NCBI GenBank assembly: GCA_032433595.1
Contig: JASWJB010000526.1
Location: 1-19,377 of the forward strand
DNA length: 19,377 bases
Source: Conoideocrella luteorostrata
Taxonomy: Eukaryota; Ascomycota; Sordariomycetes; Hypocreales; Clavicipitaceae
Reading direction: 5' to 3'
Shown: positions 8,114 through 17,202 of the stretch, one piece after another
Layout: every line of letters begins with the position of its first letter
How positions within the stretch are numbered: position 1 is the stretch's first letter
The notes under the pieces: model-generated
Told to the model about the DNA's origin: nothing
Databases searched by the model: none
What the model saw: the letters and a program-made list of their open reading frames with translations, nothing else
Made by a program: the position numbers and the translations under genes

Positions 8114-10054
8114 ATGGCTTTCAAGAAACATGCCAGTCCTGAGCTACACGAAATAACCGATGACTCCCAGCCCGAACTGGCCATGATCGAGGACAGAATC
8201 CAGAGCTCCTCGCCCGGAGACCATTCCCGCGAGCATCAGTCTTCTGAGAAGAGGTTATTTCAGAAAAATGGCGCCGTCAATCTCATCCCCATGCCCACCA
8301 CCAACCCTAAAGGTATGGGAGGCAGCAACCTCACACTCGACTGTCGCCTACTCACTATACGCCGTGCTGACTGCCTTCATAGATCCCCTCAACTTGTCTG
8401 ATGGACGAAAGATAGCCGCTATTTTAGCCTTGTGCCTCTTCGGATCCATGGCTGCTGCTGCTGAATTAATCCTGGGTGCCATGTTGCCCGTCTTCAGTTT
8501 TGAGTACGCCGATCTCGACCCAAAGTACCTGGTCGATATTCACTTGCCCGCGGGCAGTAACGGTCTGGCCATTCTCGCCGCTTTTCCAGGTCCACCAATT
8601 TGGGAGATTTATCTGCTGGCCTCTCTTCCCGTGCTTATGATTGGAATCGCGAATTTCTTCCTCGTCCCCATGTCTATTGCTATGGGCCGTCGCAACATCC
8701 TCTTGATAACCGGTGTCATCGCCATCGCAGGCTGCATTGGGTCCGGCTTCAGTACTTCCCTGGGGTCGCATCTGGCATGCCGTACGATTCAAGCGCTTGG
8801 GGCTGGAACAGTGGAGAGTCTGATCCCGTTCATCATTCAGGATATCGTCTTTTACCATCAGCGCAATGCCGCAATCAGCGTGGTCTTCGCAACTCAGGTA
8901 TGTTCTTGTTGCTCATCAATCGGCAACAGAGTCCTATTTCGCTCTATTCCATGCTCTTAAGACGCCGTGTTAATTTTGTCTTCTTCTTCTCCAGGGACTC
9001 GTCATTGTCACGCTTGGTGTCGCGTCTCCTTACATCATTGGCATGGCTAGCTGGAGGTACATCTACTACGTGACCGCCGCTGCTGGAGGGCTGTTTTGGA
9101 TCTTCGTGTTTTTCGTTCTGCCTGAGACCAAGTTCGAGCGTTCAGAAGACGAGCTGAGTAAGTTTTGTTGCCCTAACATTCATTCCAAGCCGTAACCTCA
9201 TCAAACTGACTCGCCTTGCAGATGGTATTCCGGCAGTGCCCCTTCGACCCGGCCAGTCCCGCCCAGAACTTGACTACGCCAGGTATCCCCGCCGCACCTT
9301 GAAGGGCGATCTTGCGCTGTTCACGGGCAAGCCCGACTGGAAGGCCGGGCGAACTGCTCTTTGGGACAGTCTGCGCACATTCTTCTACCCCCACCTGTTT
9401 TTCATCACCATGCTGAACTCTGCTGTCATTGCTGTTGCCCTCGCTGCTGGCTACACCGCCGCTCCTCAGCTACTGGCAGAGCCGTGGAGTTGGCCATTCT
9501 ATCACCTGGGCTTTTGCTTGTTCCCCATCATCGTCGCTGCGGGCGCCTCCTTTGTCGTCTCCGGCTGGGGAGCCGACATTGTCGCCAACTGGCTGGCAAA
9601 GAAATCCGGCAAGCGCAATCCCGAATTCCAGGTTCTCAATCTGATCCTTCCGTGCGCCGTTGGTCTGGCAGGCTGTCTTCTCTTCGGCTTCTCCGGTGAT
9701 AACCCCGAGAAGTACCATTGGATGATGTTCCTCATGGGTCTCGGCATGATTGCCTTCTCTTTCCTGGCAACCAACACGATCGGCATCGTCTATGTGCTCG
9801 AGTCTCACCCCCATCTGACCGGCCCCTCGCTCGTCAATATCGCTTCCTTCCGCTGCCTCATTGCCTTCGTCCTGTCCTTCCGTGTCTCCGAGTGGGTCGC
9901 TGAGCTGGGTTACCTCAAGACGTTCTGCATGTACGCTGGAATTCTCGGCGCCTTCATTCTGTTCATCCCAATCATTTACATCTGGGGAGACAAATGGCGT
10001 CAACGCTGGTTAGGGTTGCCCAAGGAGCGTGCCAGCCAAAACCAACATATGTAA
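8114..10054 (+). CDS. MFS transporter (fungal drug:H+ antiporter-like)
   Basis: Four exons: 8114-8312, 8383-8897, 8995-9157 and 9222-10054 (1710 nt, 569 aa). Introns are 70, 97 and 64 bp with GTATGG..AG, GTATGT..AG and GTAAGT..AG ends; branch-like CTGAC precedes the first and third acceptors. The protein has a ~70-residue polar N-terminus, the family signature DPLNLSDGRK just before helix 1, and about 12 predicted membrane helices with a central cytoplasmic loop (about 285-345) split by intron 3. A motif-A-like loop PMSIAMGRRNILL follows helix 2/3, and RTIQALGAGTVESLIP followed by QDIVFYHQRN matches helix 4 and the next loop of fungal DHA1-like carriers. The exon 3 end PETKFERSEDEL is also typical. 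Length and topology are normal and nothing is broken. It should sit in the plasma membrane as a proton-coupled exporter or importer; the substrate cannot be read. The start has an ideal CAAAATGGC context. The neighbouring HsbA gene is divergent. Confidence 0.88.
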
Positions 10055-11775
10055 AATTATAGATTCCAATCGTGGTCCACCGATTTGAGGGATATTGTTC
10101 AACAACAAAACCTCGGGACAAGATTGCCGGGCCTTCGCAGATCCAGCGCCCAGCACGTCGGCTTTACCGCTCGCAAGGTTGCCGCGGAATACGGCTGCGG
10201 TGCAGAGCCCGTGGCAGGCAGGAACCTGCTCTCACATTGTTATGGTATATATGAATTGATTTATAAACAATATCTTGCATCTAGCTTGTATATCTGCCCT
10301 TTTTGTTTTTCCTGAAATTCTGTGGCGCTTAACACTCCGGTATAAAAGGAGCAAATCGCAAGGTTCTTTTTCCCATTTCACCTGTCCACTCCGAAGCAAG
10401 AGTCCGTAAACAATCCGCAATGCTGTAAAATCCTTAAAACTAGTATTATTTTGTGAGTGAGTTATGCATGTTGGCCATTATGTCGTTGCATTCGCTCGTG
10501 CGGGTATCCGTTGTAGAAATAATGTGGTAGCACTTAATTCCTGGTCCCAGTCTTGGACCTTCGTGCCATGCCGTGTCTTTGGTACGCCTTCCTAGCTGCA
10601 ACGCTTCAAACCTACGAAAGTACAGAAGCTCTGACGGGATAGCATGTCATGGGTCCGTATTAAAAACGCAAAGATGATCGGTTTGTAAAATTTGTACACG
10701 CTGATGAACTTCAACGGGAAACAACTAGAGACGACCTCTCAATGACTATGAAGGCAGCCTTGGCCGGTGAGCCAAATCTCTTAAGACACGCACTGGTTAC
10801 AATCTACCACGCAGCTTAATCCGTACTCCTTGCATATTTGTACCTATTCGTCCCATGAGTCGCCCATAAACTACCTCCACCGTGTCCTGCCAGAGAGGGC
10901 AGATGTTTCCTCGGTTTGTGTTACGGAGTGCTGATTTCGTGCTAGACCGTCGCTCTGGCTAGGCATCATCATCGCTCCTACGAGAGTTATTATTTATGAC
11001 CTGGATATGTCAACGGCAATATTGTCGCCCTTGAATTGGCTCAGAAAAATCCTGCTAGCACCTCCATCAGCATAGCATCAAAGCAGTTTCGGGAGCATAT
11101 CTGCTGTTTTTCTCCTCATGAGTCTTGTCGAGGTTCGAGTCTTTCCTGGCGCAGTCGCGTTTCCGAGTAAATATTGTACTGCGAAACTGCGAGCTTGCCA
11201 CTCAGGTTGCGTGTTCCTCGTGAGTCAAATGCTTACTAGGAGTTTGCCGGCCCTCCTACATTTATGTCAACAAACTTGCGGAAGGATCTAGATGGATTTT
11301 CCACGTTGAGGATATGGCCGCCCTGTGGTTAACGGTCGCGACGTCTCTCGCAGCTGCTAAGCTGCATGGCCGCTGGTGACCTGCTGCCACGCAAGTCGAT
11401 CAATTGGGCCTCAGCAGCAAGCTAGGATCAGCCAACTCACGACCGCCTGTTCCCTCCCTACGCAGCCTGTAGAGATTTTGGGAGAGTAAGCTATGACGTC
11501 AGCTCCGTTATAACCAAATTCATTCCTCGTAAGAAAAGGGCGAATGAGACGCCAGGTTGCTTGTTGCACGGCACGTAGCCCAACCAAGCCAGGGCCTTCA
11601 ATACGAGAAAAAGCAACCATGCAAGTCGACGGCGGAGGCCAACCAAGGGCAAGTAAGCGATAAATCTTCTTCCAGCGCCACACCGCCTTCGTACCTTCGA
11701 CAACCCGACAGTCTTGGGCTGGGGCATATAGCACTGCATTTTTATGTCGGGCCAGACAGACAACAGTTGAGCGCA
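10055..11775. other. 1.7-kb ORF-poor intergenic region
   Basis: The first ~270 bp should be the 3' UTR of the MFS gene. A good TATAAAA (10341-10347) on the plus strand is followed by a minimal ATG-CTG-TAA at 10420-10428 and a 43-codon frame at 10464-10595 with no recognisable motif. From 10421 to 11410 no frame on either strand reaches 60 codons. The overlapping frames at 11411-11958 belong to the leader and first exon of the M43-like gene or are chance. I see no RNA gene. Confidence 0.45.
11725..11731 (+). promoter_or_regulatory. TATA-like box of the M43-like gene
   Basis: CATATAG lies about 45 bp before the ATG at 11776. A small upstream frame (ATG 11744 to TGA 11770, 8 codons) ends five bases before the main start; whether it is in the transcript is unknown. 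Confidence 0.3.
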
Positions 11776-12752
11776 ATGAAGCCTTTCATCACTATCGTCT
11801 CTTTGGCGGTTCTTCATGCATCTATTGTTCTAGGAAGCTCGTTTGCCGTTCCTACGATTTTTCAGGTATTTTACGACAACCATAGGTCAGAAGACGGCAA
11901 CATTCGCGTAGGCCAAATCCGCTCTGCATTTTCCGCTATGTTTCTAATTACTATCTAGGCAAATGTCATCACACAACAAATAGAGGTGTTGAACTCATTT
12001 ACTAAGCAGATTGGACTTTCTTTCAACATTTCCGCAACGTTACGCATGGGAACAGGATACAGCAATTTGCATAATTGGAATGATTCAAGCGTCGAGTTCT
12101 TCACTCGCAATCGCCAGGGCAATGAGCAAACACTGAACATCTACACTGTTGGCAAATCTCTTCAAGGCGGAGGATCTTTTGTATGTGGTCCATTGCAGTA
12201 GCTCTCCACCAATCCTCGCTCGTAAAGACGTTAATTTTATCAGGTCTCTTCGTACCCGTGGGATTATCAGAACAGCCCGCAACGGGATGGTATCGTGATT
12301 GACTACGACTTTCTACCGGGAGGGAGGAACGAGGGCTTCAACACAGGAAAGGTGCTGGTCCAAGCAGTAGGCCATTGGGCAGGTGTGTTTGCGCTACATG
12401 AATAAAGCCTCCAGCCATGATCAAGAAGGCCACGGCTAATTGAAACCAGGCCTGTTCAGCACTTATGAAGGCGGCTGTTCGGGGGCAGGAGATTATGTCG
12501 ATGATACACCACCTGAGGCGTCTCCTGCAGAAGGATGCCCTGTCGGCCGCGATACCTGTCCTGGAGCCGGCCCTGACCCGATCCATAACATTATGGATGG
12601 CACAAGCGAGTAGGTCGCCCTCGAAAACCGCCCTCACGGGTCTCTTTCTCTGCTAATGAAGGAGCAGTGAATGCCGTACGCATTTAACCGCCGGCCAGTA
12701 TAGGCGCATGACGAATTTTTTGCGTCAATATCGGGGCATTAACGTAATGTAG
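11776..12752 (+). CDS. Secreted M43 (pappalysin-like) metalloprotease homologue with lost active site
   Basis: Five exons: 11776-11907, 11959-12180, 12244-12382, 12450-12609 and 12668-12752 (738 nt, 245 aa). Introns are 51, 63, 67 and 58 bp with GT..AG ends; CTAAT branch sites are visible in introns 1, 3 and 4. Residues 1-20 are a signal peptide. The rest follows fungal extracellular M43B proteases: [19 protein letters not shown] (about 50-68), the strand [19 protein letters not shown], the metal-motif region (158-168), [23 protein letters not shown], the Met-turn DPIHNIMD (M213) and a C-terminal [13 protein letters not shown]. The family motif HEXXHXXGXXH reads [11 protein letters not shown]: first His, catalytic Glu and third His are Gln, Ala and Ser, so zinc hydrolysis should be impossible. 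Four cysteines (174, 194, 201, 220) remain. The usual N-terminal propeptide is absent; the catalytic domain starts within a few residues of the signal peptide. Exon 5 was placed by homology of its peptide and restores a complete C-terminus. Most likely a secreted pseudoenzyme; an expressed pseudogene is the alternative. Confidence 0.8.
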
Positions 12753-13416
12753 GCGAAGCATTTTGACATGCCTTCGCTGCACGCTCTCCAGAACCCGCAT
12801 GCATATCCTTGTGTCTTGAAGAATATTTGGGAATTGCCAGGCTCCACCACCATGCGGAATAAACCATATGTATAGATGGATGCGTGTTGGAGTATAAGCC
12901 GATGAGTTATTTGTGTATAAGGCATTACATAAGAGATGGAGGGAGTATTGAGAGTGCCACTACAAACAGCAACCGCAGACGGGGAGTTGCAGTGCTACAA
13001 CGCTCGTTGAATTGAAAGGAAAGACTTCAGGCGGAATATTCGCAGCAGATTCATCTGCAAATGCGTGAAATCGCGCTTCATACTTCAACCAAGGCCGCGG
13101 CCTAGTTGTGATTTCGCGCCGCAAACAGTAAATAATTAAATCTGAAATTAAAAGTACCGAGTATCAGGGAAGATTTGGTCGATGCAACCCACAGGCTTGG
13201 AGATAACGGGTCACATCAGTACCGGAAAGGCAGGTACCCCACTCTGATGACGACAATGCGTCTAGACCATCAGGAGAGCAACAAGCAGGGCAGGTGCTTG
13301 TACAATAGGCTGCAACAAAGGAATATTCTATATTTACTGCGAAAGAACATTCGAGTTGATGAGGGATCACTTTTCTCTCCCTCCACAACTTCTCACTGCG
13401 TATTTTTAACCTTTTG
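12753..13416. other. Intergenic, promoter side of the Ig-like gene
   Basis: No supported gene. It contains a perfect 12-bp palindrome AGGCCGCGGCCT at 13092-13103 and an AT-rich stretch (13129-13155). The minus-strand frame at 13164-13580 overlaps the start of the next gene and has no domain. Confidence 0.45.
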
Positions 13417-14043
13417 ATGGCCTCTTTGCGCATCCGTCCCACATTGAGTTTCGTTGTCACCATTCTTGGGGCCATCCTCATCGTCACATACCTCACATCG
13501 CCGTCAACGATCAGCATTTCTGCCTCAACGGCAGCTGCATTCATCAAAATGGCCTCCTCGGCAGACGCAAATCCCATCAACGGGCTTGTTGTTTCTCTCA
13601 GTCAGGCGAGCACTTCGCCACCAACGGTGAGAGTAACTGTCACCAACAAGAACTCACACCCTGTCACCATAGTTCCCTACAGTTCGCCATTGGATGGGAT
13701 CGCACTCGGGTTGGGACTACTCACGATTACTCCGTCAGGCGCGGATGAACCTCTCAAACTACAAAAAATTATGGCATCAAGAATTTGGCCACCCAGACCT
13801 GATGACCTCATCGGCTTAGGGGCGGGTTCCAGTGACACAAATGATCTGGTTTTGAAGTCGCCCACTGTGCCTATGGAGAAACTGGGCAAGAAGGCAACTG
13901 TGTTCCTCGAGGGAAGCTGGATGGGCGTGTTTGGGCGAGCCAAAGACAAAGTAAAGCCGTCGGACTTAGAGCATATGCGGTCGCAACCGGGTGCCTTTAC
14001 GGGCGATTTTAAGACTGACAGTATTGAGATAATGATTGACTAG
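13417..14043 (+). CDS. Conserved uncharacterised fungal protein, Ig-like beta-sandwich look, possible membrane anchor
   Basis: A single exon encodes 208 aa from ATG 13417. The N-terminus (MASLRIRPTL then SFVVTILGAILIVTYLT, residues 11-27) is a short basic stretch plus one hydrophobic helix, i.e. a signal anchor. The rest is a compact, strand-rich domain beginning NGLVVSLSQASTSPPTVRV, with alternating hydrophobic residues, then PYSSPLDGIALGLGLLTITP, RIWPPRPDDLIGLGAGSSDTNDLV and ATVFLEGSWMGVF. I recall this pattern from uncharacterised ascomycete proteins resembling the N-terminal sandwich of M35 deuterolysins, but no metal motif follows, so no protease activity is implied. A second in-frame ATG at 13549 (residue 45) has the better context (CAAAATGGCC) and starts just before the conserved domain; it would give a 164-aa soluble form. 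No cysteines are present. Function unknown. Confidence 0.7.
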   Translation: MASLRIRPTLSFVVTILGAILIVTYLTSPSTISISASTAAAFIKMASSADANPINGLVVSLSQASTSPPTVRVTVTNKNSHPVTIVPYSSPLDGIALGLGLLTITPSGADEPLKLQKIMASRIWPPRPDDLIGLGAGSSDTNDLVLKSPTVPMEKLGKKATVFLEGSWMGVFGRAKDKVKPSDLEHMRSQPGAFTGDFKTDSIEIMID

Positions 14044-14509
14044 CAGACGGGACTCAGCCTTTTCAAATATCGATTCGGCAATGTTGATTTCACTGAATGT
14101 TATGCGCGGGCACGCTTAGCTTCGGGTTGTGGGTTGTGTACTTCGTGCGGGAGTGCGGAGTACCCGTTCGCGGATTGGGGGGGTGTTGGAGTAACACAAT
14201 TGTCAAATTTTCATTAATTTACGCACATCAGATCATTCGGCGTAGCAGTATATGAAAAATGTTTGGACTGCAAGCAAGGAATAAAAACAGGAAGAAAGAA
14301 AAATGCAACTGACATTGAAACATTATTGTGCCAACTTGGTTGTCGGTCGTGGCGTTCCTTCAGACGGCTACAGCGGCTACCATTACGCATCATCGTGGGG
14401 CATCGCAGCACACGTGACGGCCTGAATTAGGAATGTGAGGGTCTCCTTAGGCACTTTTGACATGTTGAGCCGCGATTGAGAGGGGGACTTTGAGAGCCCT
14501 TGAGAACAC
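14044..14509. other. Intergenic, 3' UTR and promoter of aminopeptidase gene
   Basis: No gene seen. A seven-G run (14178-14184) and AT-rich stretches lie here; the minus frame at 14214-14411 is short and motif-free. No clear TATA box precedes the aminopeptidase, fitting a housekeeping promoter. Confidence 0.4.
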
Positions 14510-16687
14510 ATGTCGTGGTTCTCTATATTCACGAGAGCTATTGTTCATCCTCTTCGCAATCCCTCAGCTACGTCCGATCTACGTCGCGGGTTCGCAACTG
14601 CTATCACCATGGCCAATCGCGATCCCACCACCCTGTCCAACTACTCCGCGTGGCGCACCAAACACACCACCGTCAACTTCAAGTTGGACTTTGAGCAGAG
14701 ATTTTTAAAGGGTACAGCTACTCTGGAGCTTGAAAGCCAGACCGACAGAGAAAGCAAGGAGGTCATTCTCGATACTCGCTTCGTCAACGTTCAAAGCATC
14801 AATGTCGATTCTGCCCAATCCAAGTGGGAGTTGAAGCCCCATAGCGATCCCTTTGGAGCTCCTCTCCACGTCTCTGTGCCCGAGGGCGCGAAGAAGGGTC
14901 ATGTCATCAAGGTGGCCATCGAATTGGAAACAACGGCTAAGTGCACTGCCTTGCAATGGCTGACGCCTGCGCAGACGTCCAACAAGAAGCATCCTTACAT
15001 GTTCTCCCAATGCCAGGCTATCAACGCTCGGTCCATTTTTCCTTGCCAGGACACTCCTGACGTGAAGTCTACATTTACGTTCAAGCTAACTTCGTCATTG
15101 CCTGTTGTCGCCAGTGGTGTGCCTGTTGGAGACCACACTCCTGCTGTGGGTACTGAAAAGACGTACGAGTTTGAGCAGAAGGTTCCTATTCCTTCATACT
15201 TGTTTGCCGTTGCTTCGGGTGACATCGTCGCTGCCAAGATTGGCTCAAATTCCGTCGTAGTCACCGGCCCCAATGAGTTGGACGACTGCAAGTGGGAGCT
15301 TGAGCAAGACATGGATAAGTTTATGGAGGTTGCTGAGAAACTCGTCTTTCCTTATAAGTGGGGGCAGTACAATGTTTTGGTACTCCCTCCTAGCTTTCCG
15401 TATGGAGGTAAGCGAGCACGCAGTGCTGTACATTTAGCTTCAATCGGCTAACTTACGGCGGCAGGCATGGAAAATCCCATTTACACTTTTGCTACCCCGA
15501 CTATCATCAGCGGTGACCGCCAGAACGTGGACGTTATTGCCCATGAGCTGAGCCACAGCTGGAGCGGTAATTTAGTTTCCAACGCAAGCTGGGAGCATTT
15601 GTAAGTCAAGCACCCGAAACATATACCAGTATTCCCTTGTTCGATACTCCGTACTAAGTTCTGGCTCACATTTGTTGTAGCTGGCTCAACGAAGGCTGGA
15701 CCGTCTACTTGGAGCGAAGAATCCAGGCCGCCATCCATGGCGAGCCCGAGTTTGACTTTTCTTCCATCATCGGCTGGAAGGCTCTTGGTGTGTCATCTGT
15801 TGACCCATAATACAAGCCTCAGACTAACTCGTCGCAGAGGACTCGGTCGAGCTTTTCGGCCAGGACCACGAATACACCAAGCTCATTATCAGCCACAAGG
15901 ACGTTGATCCCGAGGATGTCTACAGCACGATTGCGTATGAAAAGGGCTTCCACTTCCTCTACTACCTCGACAGACTAGTCGGCCGCGAAGCATTCAACAA
16001 GTTCATCCCGCACTACTTCACCAAGTGGTCCGGCAAGTCTCTCGACTCGTTCGAGTTCAGAGACACATTTATGGACTATTTCAATGGCTTGGGCGACGAG
16101 ACCATCAAGCAAAAGATTGCTAATATTGACTGGGAAGGGCGCCTTTACACTCCTGGCTTGCCCCCAAAGCCTGATTTCGATACAAGCATGGTGGAAGCCT
16201 GCTACGAGTTGGCATCCAAGTGGCAAGACGCTGTATGTTGATTCAATCTCACAACCCCCCACCCCCCAGTGAAACACAACTTGGGCACACAACTAACATG
16301 ACATTAAAGGCTTTCGAACCCGAGCCCAAGGATGTCGATTCCTTCACCGCCAACCAAAAGATTGTTTTTCTTGACAGACTTCAGAAGTCTGGCTCTCTGT
16401 CGTCCGAGCGCGCCCAGCTTCTCGGTAAAGTGTACGACTTCATTTCGTCCAAGAACGTGGAGCTCAAATCCTCGTACTACCGCGTCTCCCTGGACGCCAA
16501 GGACCCTACCTGTGTGTACGGCGTAGCCGAACTGCTCGGGTCAGTCGGCCGCATGAAGTTTGTGCGTCCGCTGTTCCGCGGCCTCAACAAGATGAACCGC
16601 GCATTGGCTCTGGAGACGTTTGCCAAAAACAAGGACTTTTACCATCCTATTTGTCGGGGAATGGTGGAGAAGGATTTGGGCATTTAG
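14510..16687 (+). CDS. Leukotriene A4 hydrolase-type aminopeptidase (M1 family)
   Basis: Five exons: 14510-15407, 15465-15600, 15681-15787, 15838-16232 and 16310-16687 (1914 nt, 637 aa). Introns are 57, 80, 50 and 77 bp with GT..AG ends and CTAAC branch sites in introns 1, 3 and 4. The protein contains the full M1 active site: GGMEN substrate motif (299-303), HELSH (326-330) and WLNEGW (346-351), giving the zinc set H326, H330, E349 with 18 residues between the second His and the Glu. Tyr414 in AYEKG corresponds to the transition-state Tyr, and Tyr409 to the second tyrosine of the human enzyme (alignment by eye). The LTA4H-type C-terminal helical domain follows. Family members cleave N-terminal residues from peptides and hydrolyse epoxides; Saccharomyces Lap2 is the yeast counterpart. 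Residues 1-33 are Arg/Ser-rich, lack acidic residues apart from one Asp, and resemble a mitochondrial presequence. Met34 (14609, CACCATGGCC) begins the sequence usual for the cytosolic form. It converges with the DUF952 gene. Confidence 0.93.
14609..14611 (+). promoter_or_regulatory. Internal alternative start codon of the aminopeptidase
   Basis: The in-frame ATG in CACCATGGCC context opens [15 protein letters not shown], where most cytosolic family members begin, after a presequence-like 33-residue extension from the first ATG. Leaky scanning or two transcription starts could yield mitochondrial and cytosolic forms. Confidence 0.5.
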
Positions 16688-16783
16688 GGATAGATGAAAA
16701 GTACACTGTATTCAATATTGGAGAACAGCATAGAATGAATAGATTGTCGTGAGAGAAGTGTATGTGTTGTTCGTGTCTGCCTA

Positions 16784-17202
16784 CTACTGCAGCCATGCCG
16801 AGCCACCCATAGCGTCTGCCCACGTCCTTCCGTCGCCTCGGTCAAACTTCTCCACAGACACGATATCCCCGCCCCCAAAGTTCCCATACAAATGCGGGAA
16901 TCCTCCCTCCCATTTGACCGGGTGCGAAAATTTGGCTAATTCAAATTTAAACAGCCATAGCGTTGAGGTGCTGTTGAAGAATCGGTCGCAGGTAAGCGGA
17001 ACCTACCAACCACGGGGATCAATTACTCGCCCTCAGTGCAGGACAGTAGCTATATTATTGCACTGACCTGCTCGTTTGTGCTGAGGTGCACGAAACCGTC
17101 TTGTTTATCCAGGTCGGACAGGGGAAACTGTTCCGGGATTGTGTCGGGAGGCGCAGCGGGAACGATTTTGTAGACGTACTTGGGGGGTGATTCGGCTGAC
17201 AT
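16784..17202 (-). CDS. DUF952 family protein
   Basis: Two exons on the minus strand, 17202-17068 and 17002-16784, with a 65-bp phase-0 intron (17067-17003, GTCAGT..TAG), give 117 aa, the usual length of this small family. It begins MSAESPPKYVYKIVP, then carries the hallmark block FPLSDLDKQDGFVHLST, an intron-joined NEQ-VPLTCDRFF, and LWLFKF and FPHLYG near the C-terminus, as in DUF952 proteins of bacteria and fungi. No signal peptide or membrane helix. The biochemical function of the family is not established to my knowledge. The frame stays open upstream of 17202 without another ATG, so the start is well set. Its stop lies 96 bp from the stop of the convergent aminopeptidase gene, so the 3' UTRs probably overlap. 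Confidence 0.85.

Noticed and set aside
8268..8382. MFS start at 8268 with continuous reading into exon 2
   Set aside because: The frame from 8114 has the better start context and polar N-terminus, and the 8313-8382 intron has good donor, branch and acceptor and yields the DPLNLSDGRK signature.
9470..10003. 177-codon minus-strand open frame rich in Asp/Glu/Gly
   Set aside because: Shadow of MFS exon 4 on the opposite strand; acidic composition results from reading hydrophobic codons in reverse.
12465..12656. 63-codon frame starting with ATG inside the M43-like gene
   Set aside because: Out of frame with exon 4, whose frame carries the recognisable [12 protein letters not shown] sequence.
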